Shown piece by piece: positions 56,486 to 64,000 of a DNA stretch of 64,000 nucleotides (position 1 is the first letter of the stretch; each line of letters starts with the position of its first letter). Source of the stretch: Viola odorata. Taxonomy: Eukaryota; Streptophyta; Magnoliopsida; Malpighiales; Violaceae. The notes under the pieces are model-generated. The model was not told the DNA's origin, did no database searches, and worked only from the letters and a program-made list of their open reading frames with translations. The translations under genes and the position numbers were made by a program. Where the stretch lies: contig OY829541.1 in the NCBI GenBank assembly GCA_963691705.1, positions 40,813,661 through 40,877,660 on the forward strand, read 5' to 3'.

Positions 56486-56714
56486 ATGGCTTCTGATTCA
56501 GATCCGTCGTTGACTCAGTCCTCTAGTCTTCCATTTGATACCCGTAGACGACTCTTCGCCTTCACCACTTCTGATGCTTCCACCTCAGTGCAAGAAATTC
56601 CTCTTGGAATGTCAGTTCTTTCTCTTGAACAAAAAATGGGAATGTTTGAGTTACAACTGTATACTCCTTTGTCCCAAATAGCGGGGCCCAGTCATTTTCC
56701 TCCTCAGTCATGGG
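56486..56714 (+). pseudogene. D gag N-terminus, interrupted
   Basis: ATG 56486 opens MASDSDPSLTQSSSLPFDTR, which continues with SLEQKMGMFELQL and is cut after about 76 codons by the LTR of M at 56715. Position after LTR and primer site suggests a gag start. No domain can be recognised in so short a piece. Confidence 0.5.
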
Positions 56715-57849
56715 TGTCGCACCCCCTTTTTGGATTCTCCTAATGCGACGCGGGTTTGGGACTGGATGTGAGACGAAATCGGACTCATCTCACATAATGC
56801 ATATGAAGTCGCCACCCTAATTTCCCTAGGTTTAGGGAACCTGTTTGTCATGCATAAAAAATAAAAAACTAAGGCAAAAGGGGTCTGAACCCGAGAACAG
56901 TGGTTCGGGGTCGTGTTATGGACTCGGGAAGGTGTTAGGCACCCAAGTCACATCCTAAAAAGGTTACCGGAGAAATGAGGTGTTTAAATCATGCTTTGAA
57001 GAATAAAAAGTCCTAATTTACGTTATCATGCCCAATGGAGAAATTAAGTTTTAAATATCGAGCGTAAATACGAAAAAGCGTGAATAAATAAAAGGGAGGA
57101 AACGTTTACTTGATTAAGGGGTTCGGGTGATTTACCCCTTTTTTACCGGAGCTATCGGCACGAGGAGAGGAGAACGTTGTATGATTAAATATTTGACGTT
57201 TGCTGCACGCGAGTGAAAATAATTAATTAGGATGAACAGGATATTTGTCTAAACATGCATAGCGGGTGAAAAATAAACAAGCATGTGAGCATATAAGCAT
57301 AAGAAAAATAAACAGTACAAGCGCGGAAAAAATAAATAATGCAAGGGCGGAAATAAATAAATAGTACAAACATGCAAATAAAAATAAAACTAAAACAAAC
57401 TAAAATAAAATAAAAAACAACAATAAAAATGGTGGGCCCATCAGCAGGCCAGCCCAGCTAGGTTGGCCCTTCTCGTGCTGGGCCTAGGCCCAGCTTCTCC
57501 TTTCTTCCCTGCGTGGGCTGCCAGCTGGGCCAGACGCGATCCAACTCTCCCTCTCTTGCTTTCTTTCCTTTCTCCCTCACTTTCTTGCTTTTCCTAATCC
57601 CATTTTCTTTCTCTTGTCTCTCCCTCGCCGCAAACCTTATTCTTTCTCCCTCACTTCTATTTTCTTTCCTTTTTCTTTCTCTTTAGTTTGAATTAGTGAT
57701 GAGGGTTAGATGGTGGTTGGGTGAATTGGGGTTTGGCAGTGGCAGCAAGGTGGGGTGGCCTGGTGCAGCGTGGTTGGGTGACTGCGGCGGTGTGGCTGGG
57801 TGTGGCGGTGGCTTGCGGTGGTTGTGTACGGCTTGGGCGGTTGGGCTGA

Positions 57850-57960
57850 TTGCAGCGGCTGTGTGCGACTGGACTGCGCGATTGGGCCGATTGCAGCGGC
57901 TGTGTGTGACTGGGCTGCGCGATTGGGCCGATTGCGGTGGTGGCAAGGCTGATGGATTGT
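57850..57960. repeat. 54-bp tandem repeat in M LTR
   Basis: Two adjacent units of GCAGCGGCTGTGTG...CGATTGGGCCGATT plus a partial third. They explain the Gln/Pro/His-rich minus-strand frame there. Confidence 0.75.
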
Positions 57961-58228
57961 GCGGCTGATTGCGGCGGAGTGGCCGATGGATTGTGCGGCG
58001 AAGCCCGTCGGCGATTGAGGCGGTGTGACTGGGTGGATTGAGTGTTGATTGCTGGTTGCAGTGGTGGTTACGGGTTGATGTGGCTGGGTGGATTGGGTTG
58101 ATTGCTGGTTGCGTTTAATTTGGTAATTGGTTGGTTTGTTTGGAGGGCTGAATTGAAATTGGGGGTGAGATTGATCTGAATTTTGTTGCCCGAGCACCTC
58201 CCCCCTTTAATCACATATATTAGGTTGG

Positions 58229-58238
58229 TATTTATAGG
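58229..58238 (-). promoter_or_regulatory. TATA box of M LTR
   Basis: CCTATAAATA on the minus strand, matching the F and O boxes. Confidence 0.6.
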
Positions 58239-58932
58239 AAGTTTGAGTCGGTTGAGGGAGAGGATGACGTTGGCGTTGATGGCGTTAGAGATGATTGACG
58301 AGGCGAGGGTGAGCAGTGGCGTGGCTCGAGGAAGAACGTGAGGCTCGAGGGAGGAATAGTAAGGCGGTTTGTGGGCAACAAGGAGTGAACAGTGAATGTG
58401 CAGAAATGCATTAATGTTCATTAATGCACTTTTAATACGAACATAATATTTTTTGTTCAAGCTTATAGTACAAGAAATCTTGCCAAAAATTCCAACCAAA
58501 ATGTCTAGAATGTAAAATAAAATGTAACAAAATTATTAGCACACAGTAGGCGGCGAAAAGCTCGCTAAATAGTTCAATAAAAACTCGCATGTAAGTAATA
58601 AAAGTTCGAGCGTAACAAAATGCTAAAATAAAAATTGAGTGAGATGCAATGACATTGCGCGAGTTAAAATAATAATAAAAGCTAAGTAGCTAATAAGTGA
58701 AATTGTTCGACCCTTGGTTTCGAGAATTTGACTCGGGAACCGATACGTGTTCGAACGGGAAAAGTGATAAAAATGCGAAAAAGTATGAAATAAAACTTAA
58801 ACGACACAAAGTGTGAAAATAAACATCAAATTTACGAAAATGAATGGAAGTATGATTTTTGGAAACTGATGATAAAAACGTGGCAAAATGGAAAATTTAG
58901 ATCCAAAATTGGGTAGCAACAGTTGTCCCTTC

Positions 58933-58985
58933 TTTACTGTCTTATCAAAAATCCGGTGTACTCGAGATTTTTGATGAGCAGTAAA
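58933..58985 (-). other. Hairpin upstream of the M polypurine tract
   Basis: Minus-strand arms TTTACTG/ATCAAAAATC with GATTTTTGAT/CAGTAAA, homologous to the O hairpin (42819-42871). The loop differs (7+10 bp stems). The purine tract AAGAAGGGACAAC (58922-58934) follows, then the LTR. Confidence 0.8.
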
Positions 58986-59105
58986 GATGGTTGCTACCAA
59001 ACCGGCATTGGTTTTGAAACTGCAGAATTTAGATATTGACTTCCCTAATAATGGGATGAAAAGTAGATGTAGAAATGTAAATGACTAGAGATATAACTGA
59101 CCTAT

Positions 59106-59500
59106 CCCTGATAATGGGGTAAAAAGTAAATGATTTCCCTGATAGTGGGGTGAAGAGTAAATGATTTTCCCTGATAGTGGGGTAAAAAGTAAATGATTTC
59201 CCTGATAGTGGGGTAAAAAGTAAATGATTTCCCTAATAGTGGGGTGAAGAGTAAATTGCAGAAAAAGTAAATGACGATTTCCCTGATAGTGGGGTAAAAA
59301 CTAAATGATTTCCCTGATAATGGGGTAAAAAGTAAATGATTTCCCTGATAATGGGGTGAAGAGTAAATTGCAGAAATGTAAATTTGCAGGAAAGTAAGTT
59401 TGCAGGAAGGTAAATTTGCAAGAAAGTAAATGATGATTTCCCTGATATTGGGGTAAAACGTAAATGATTTCCCTGATAATGAGGTAGATGTCACTCTGAT
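59106..59500 (-). repeat. 31-bp tandem array in M
   Basis: About ten units on the plus strand of CCCTGATAGTGGGGTAAAAA followed by GTAAATGATTT, spacing mostly 31 bp, interrupted twice by TTGCAG/GTAAATTTGCAGG stretches. Confidence 0.85.
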
Positions 59501-59759
59501 AGTGAGCAACAGATGATGATCTCGGATAGTGAGACCAGATCTTCCCTCGGATAATGAGGAAGATGTCACTCTGATAGTGAGCACATTCAACAGACGCATG
59601 TTGTGGGGATGAACCGCTTACAACATTCCAACGACGCATTCATGCAGGAAAATAAAGTGCAGGAAATTAAATTGCAGGGAAGTAAGTTGCGGGAAAGTAA
59701 ATTTCAGGAAAGTAAATGCAGAAAAATAAATTGCGGGAAAGTGAATGCAGAAAAGTAAA

Positions 59760-60310
59760 TGGTGATTTCCCTGATAGTGGGGTCTTCTCTGATAGCGAGG
59801 ATGATCTTCTCTGATAGTGAGCTTCTCTGATAGTGAGGAGTTCTCTGATAGCGAGCTTCTCGGATAGTGAGGCTGATCTTCTCTGATAGTGAGGAGTTCT
59901 CTGATAGCGAGCTTCTCGGATAGTGAGGCTTCTCTGATAATGAGCTTCTCTGATAGCGAGGTGGATGTCATTCTGATAGTGAGGACAGATAGTGATCCCG
60001 GATAGTGAGAATAGTTCTTCTCTCGGATAATGAGGAAGATGTCACTCCGATAGTGAGGACAGATGGTAATCTCGGATAGTGAGGATGGTGTCACTCTGAT
60101 AGTGAGGACGGATGGTCTTCTCGGATAGTGAGGAAGATGTCACTCTGGTATTGAGGACGGATGTCCTTCTCGGATAGTGAGGAAGATGTCAGTCTGATAG
60201 TGAGGACGGATGGTCTTCTCGGATAGTGAGGATGGTGTCACTCTGATAGTGAGGACGGATGGTCTTCTCGAATAGTGAGGAAGATGTCACTCTGATATTG
60301 AGGACGGATG
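59760..60310 (-). repeat. GATAGTGAG tandem array in M
   Basis: About 25 short units built on CTCTGATAGTGAGG. From about 60030 they are organised into higher-order units of about 49 bp (TCTGATAGTGAGGACGGATG, then TCTTCTCGGATAGTGAGG). Confidence 0.85.
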
Positions 60311-63059
60311 ATGATACACAAAAGTAAAATTCAGCTACGTCAAGGGTCGCACTCATAGGCCATCGCTTTATTTGGATATTGATTTGGGTGGTGCGTGAGC
60401 GTGGCCCGCCGTGCGAAGTTGATGGTGGAGTGGTAACGTACTTCATTCGGTTTCTGATTTGTTGGCGGAGATTCGCGGCAATGTGAGATTTCACTGATGC
60501 ATATCTGTATCCTGCAAATAGGGAGGAAACAAACACGAAGTAGCAATGGGTGGAAAAAGAGAAAGCAATTGATAAATGGAAATAATGAAATCGAATCATG
60601 TATGATGTATATGAGGGTATCCCCACACTACCCTAAAGTTTGCCCCCAGCGTTTTATCAAGGTGAAAACGACTTCCCTATCAAGAGAAGGTTTAACAAGT
60701 TTAAGCAAGGAAGTTGATAGTTTTCTTTTCTTTTTCAATGAACAGTGCTCGTTGATTGGCCGCGACGAGGGCAAAGTGCACAGGTTCTTCGGTTTTGCTG
60801 GTGATGCTTCTTCTTCTTGATCACTCGGAGTGCCTAGGTTCTTGAATTTTCGTTGGGGATACTTCTTCTTGACCATTGGCCACATAAAAATATTTAGATG
60901 GTAAAACATGAGACAATTCCCCACATACAGAAAAGGCAAAATCAGAGAATACTTTGCAAGGAAACCAAGTATCTCACTCACAGAGAGTGCTTTAAACGAT
61001 TCAACTTATAACTCCAAATCCTTATTATTGAGGCCTAACCAATACCCCAAACATCCAAGCTTACATAAACCAAAAATTCAGGTGCTCTATGACAGAATCA
61101 TGCAAACAGAAACAGAACAACAACTGCTTACTTTTCATTCTTTTTGATTCATTGACTGCCTCCTTTCCTTTTTTCTTTTTCCTTTTTTGTTTATTATACC
61201 AGCATTTTTGACATGTAGTTTCTTGAATGCTTCCACTTGCTGAGGCAAAAACATCAAGACGTGTTTTGTCTATTGACATGTAGTTTCTTGAATATTTTCG
61301 CTTGATGAGGCAAAAATATCAAGACATGTTTTGTCTGTTGACACGTAGTTTCTTGAATATTTTCACTTGCTGAGGCAAAAATATCAAGACATATTTTGTC
61401 CGTTTGGCTGGTTTTATTCAAAAATAGTTCTTTGGATATTTTCACTTACTGAGGCAAAAATACCAAAGCATTGCAAGCACCATTTTTCTTTTTCCTTTTC
61501 TTCTTTTTTTTCCTTTCATTAATCAAAGAATGTTTCAAGAACACAGAGGTGAATGCTCCACCTGCAAATTCTAGCATCAAGCACCGAAACTTGAGGTTTA
61601 TAAAAGATTGGATGTTTAAAGAGTACCATGGTCGTATTCTTACAAATATTGATTTGCCCCCGTAGTATGGTATGGAGTCAAAATTGAAGCATTTTTGCAT
61701 TTCATGTGAGTGAGATGGCAAGGTTTTAAGCAATGAGTCCTCTGATTTTTCTTTTAAAAGTAATACAAAACGCATGCAACGGAACAGAAAATCATGCAAA
61801 AGACTCTCTAAACTATCTTGGCCAAGACGCGAAAACCAGTAGTGTCCCAATTTTTTGGTCTCGTTCCAATACTGGTCATCAATAATCTTCGGAGATTTCT
61901 TTTTCTTCCATACTCGTTGTGCACCTTACCTTTAGTTAGCCACCTCAATCTAGCACTGCTCATTGTCTTAGGGTAGTATGAAAAATTAGGAGTAATGTGG
62001 ATTTTATTCAAGAAATCTTTATTCACAGTTTATAAAGTCAAAAATTCTTAGCAATTTCACATGAATTTTATGAATTACAAAAACAATTACCCCTAATGCG
62101 GGAATGAATGCAAAATAATCATGCAAAGATTACAAGAGGTAGAGAGAAAAATGGACTTCTCTAGATATGTGCGGCAAGCAAGGTATAGCCACCGCAAAGG
62201 ATAAAAATAGGGGGAACTGAGCCGCCGCAATGGATGAAAGTGGGGCATTTCGTAAAACGTTGCCCCCGGTGTAGAGTGCATGATGAACTTCCCTGATACG
62301 CGCATCATGACAGTAAAGGCACGCAGGATGGTCATTCAAGAGTTGATAAAAGGAGGATTCCTTTATCTCGCTGAGCATTATGCAAGTAACCATGGTATGA
62401 TTCGAGTTCCTGCAAAAATAAGGGAGAAATAATGAGTAGAATTGGACAACAATTTAGAAAAGTGGACAACGTAATCAATAAGTTTTAGACTCTCCCTTTT
62501 CTAAGAAGGCGTATTGGCAAGCATGTCATGATTCTGATTGGATGTCCAGACCCATTCATGCTTTGCGGAATTATATTGGGATGTTAGTGACTATTGAGAT
62601 CTTGATGGGGAACAAAACTGGAAGTTCTATTTGGGCGTTGCTGCCCGTAGGAAGGTTGATGTGGAAAGAAAAATCCATTCGGGCACCACTGCCCCCTAGT
62701 AAAATGTGTTCAATCGTGGATACTCTATGTTGCCTTCTTTTGGTTATCATTCCAACTGCTTGCCCCCCAATTTACAATTCTCATTGCACCTCAAATAAAA
62801 GGGGAATTAAATAGTAAGTCTAGAGGGAAGGATATCCCAAAATTAGGAATTAAAACTGACAAAAATTGAAATATTTGACAAGAACACGTGGGTTGCCTCC
62901 CACAGAGTGCCCTTGTTTATAGTCGTAGGCTCGACTATTGGCCAAGCTCCCCTTCATGCCTTTGTTCTAGGTGGGAAAGAAAGGAAACTAATTAGTAGCA
63001 TCTAGATCCATAATGGACTGAAAATCAGAATGATGATTTAATAAATCAAAAGAGTAAAA

Positions 63060-63560
63060 AGTGAATGGTAATGGCACTAGAAATCGCAAACAGGGAAAAA
63101 TTGCGGGAAAATTTATACACAGAAAACATTGCGGAAAAATTTGATACACGTGTAAGATTGCGGAAAAGTTTGTACACGTGGAAAGTTGTGGAGAAATTTT
63201 GGAAGAGTGAAAAATGCGGAAAATTGTACATGTGAAGGATTGCGGAAAAATTTATAGATATTGAGAAATTGTGAAAAAAATGGCCAATATGGAGACGATG
63301 CAAAAAAAAAAAAATTGCTAATGTGGAGAATTTGCGAAAAATTTGCAAATGTGACATTTAAGGAAAAATTTGCCAATATGGAGATTTTGCGGAAAAGGAT
63401 TTTCAATGTGGAAGATTTGCGGAATCAGATTTTCAATTAGGAGAATAAGTAAACCGAAAAAAATTGGGGAAAATTTTATAAATGTGGAAAAATTGTGAAA
63501 TCGGTTGTAAAATATGGAAAATTTTGAGAAATGCGAAAAATTATGAGAAATCATTTGTAA
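63060..63560 (-). repeat. GCGGAAAAATTTG degenerate array in M
   Basis: About fifteen irregular units of 25-35 bp on the plus strand (TGCGGAAAAATTTGTACACG and variants). It is the expanded inverse of 37476-37620 in O. Confidence 0.75.
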
Positions 63561-63599
63561 ATAGGATTTGTTTTTGTTTTTTTTTTAAAAAAAAATTAG

Positions 63600-63825
63600 T
63601 GGAAAAAGTGAAATAAAGTCGCAGTGTACGCATTTCAACATGATGCATATGCTGGGGTGACATCTACTATTTCTAACTGGCTGGAAGGCTCCCGGACGAT
63701 ACCATAAAAGTGGTCCCTCAGTAAATGGACATGTGATTGCTTACCGAAACATCAAAGAATCGGGGCGCTCACCCATTTAGGGGTTCAAGTCCGAGTTTAG
63801 CGTTCTTAATGCGTCACCCTATTAA
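63600..63825 (-). other. Ogre-type leader block at right edge
   Basis: Minus-strand copy of the conserved leader of F (14740-14995) and O (36770-37040), including TATGGTATCGTCCGGGAGCC. It is not preceded by a full LTR end and primer site. Confidence 0.7.
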
Positions 63826-63953
63826 AAAAATGGTACGAAATATTAAAAGAAAATAGCCAAAGATCGAAAATCGATAGAATTTCGATTTAAATGGGCTAAT
63901 AATGTGTTAAACAAAAAAGTGCGAAAAGACGCGTCAAAAATCGGGTAGCAACA
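63826..63953 (-). mobile_element. Ogre-type LTR remnant at right edge
   Basis: Minus-strand TGTTGCTACCCGATTTTTGAC start, matching the first 130 bases of the F LTR, then an abrupt join to the leader block. To its right are a purine tract (63954-63964) and the start of the 3' hairpin (63965 onward). The remnant therefore sits where a 3' LTR should be for another copy that extends beyond the window. Confidence 0.75.
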
Positions 63954-64000
63954 GTTGCCCCCTCTTTACTGTCTTATCAAAAATTCGGTGTAACTGAGAT

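Larger units (their letters stand above)
56715..58921 (-). mobile_element. Ogre-derived element M, 3' LTR (minus strand)
   Basis: Plus-strand TGTCGCACCCCC to GGGTAGCAACA, 2207 bp. This is the inverse of the F and O LTR ends. The left flank ATGGG would be the target duplication; the other end is outside the window. Inside are a diverged GC-rich block with 54-bp repeats and a TATA box. Frames such as 57706-58197 (minus) are repeat-driven. Confidence 0.88.
58986..63599 (-). mobile_element. Element M interior, non-coding
   Basis: About 4.6 kb with no gag-pol and no ORF1. It is collinear in inverse order with parts of the O interior: hairpin, CTATCAGAGATC arrays, one 74-bp-type unit, the GTTTGCCCCCAGCG/GGGGGCAAACC block (60640 versus 40560), the GGTAAGGTGCACA block (61920 versus 39520), the GGTTGCCTCCCAC block (62890 versus 37740), and the CGCAGATTTTCC-type run. 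Minus-strand frames such as 61446-61850 and 62130-62393 are not recognised. Confidence 0.7.

Noticed and set aside
57706..58197. 163-codon Gln/Pro/His-rich minus-strand frame
   Set aside because: Produced by 54-bp repeats in the M LTR leader; low complexity and no homologous open frame in the F or O LTRs.

Overview
This 64 kb window is plant nuclear DNA, almost certainly from a flowering plant and most likely from (peri)centromeric or other heterochromatin. The evidence is the repeat content: a plant LINE reverse transcriptase, several Athila-type and Ogre/Tat-type Ty3/gypsy LTR retrotransposons, and a chromovirus that looks like the CRM (centromeric) lineage. I see no ordinary host gene, tRNA or rRNA; the only hint of host coding sequence is a weak set of exon-like fragments around 2.04-2.82 kb. 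Every element is named here by a letter for cross-reference. LEFT PART (1-23.6 kb). A 5'-truncated LINE pol (1-1874) is followed by AT-rich non-coding DNA and the 3' end of an old Athila-like element H (about 3650-4877). Athila E begins at 4878. Its LTR (4878-8054) is split by a 1578-bp palindromic insertion (6135-7712) with TG...CA ends and a 5-bp target duplication. E then has a tRNA-Asp-type primer site, gag, an integrase joined directly to gag by a deletion of protease/RT/RNase H, and an Athila ORF3. ORF3 is cut at 12098 by Ogre F (5' LTR 12099-14406, ORF1, gag, truncated 3' LTR to about 20253). Next comes a tandem duplication of a deleted Athila, G (20254-23595), made of LTR remnant-gag/protease-LTR remnant twice. 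NESTED STACK (23.6-63.9 kb). An Athila integrase gene, A, is split into 23596-24288 and 47023-47348 by Athila B (LTRs 24289-25566 and 45395-47022, target duplication GTTTC). B holds a nearly complete but stop-riddled gag-protease-RT-RNase H-integrase-ORF3 set. B is itself split by Ogre-derived element O (LTRs 34512-36523 and 42883-44878, target duplication CTTCT), which has almost no coding sequence and several tandem-repeat arrays. After A comes a reverse-strand Athila LTR piece C (47349-47750). A gypsy-type LTR, D (47751-48105 and 56306-56399), follows and is split by the CRM-like element R (48106-56300, minus strand, target duplication CCCCC). The start of D's gag (56486-56714) is broken by a second Ogre-derived element M on the minus strand (LTR 56715-58921, non-coding interior 58922-63825), joined at the right edge to another LTR remnant. 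HOW THE PARTS RELATE. O and M share LTR type, primer-site region, a hairpin beside the polypurine tract and tandem arrays, but lack gag-pol. They look like a non-autonomous family that would need proteins from an autonomous Ogre-type element; F keeps ORF1 and gag of such a relative. All protein genes carry stops or frameshifts, so nothing in the window looks able to move by itself. Most interrupting stops are TAG at positions where sister copies have CAG or TGG, which fits decay of cytosine-methylated DNA. The most unusual items are the palindromic LTR-like insertion, the hairpin and array-bearing non-autonomous Ogre family, and the R element whose pol tail is coded through the polypurine tract into the LTR, with LTRs that differ by one in-frame 69-bp unit.
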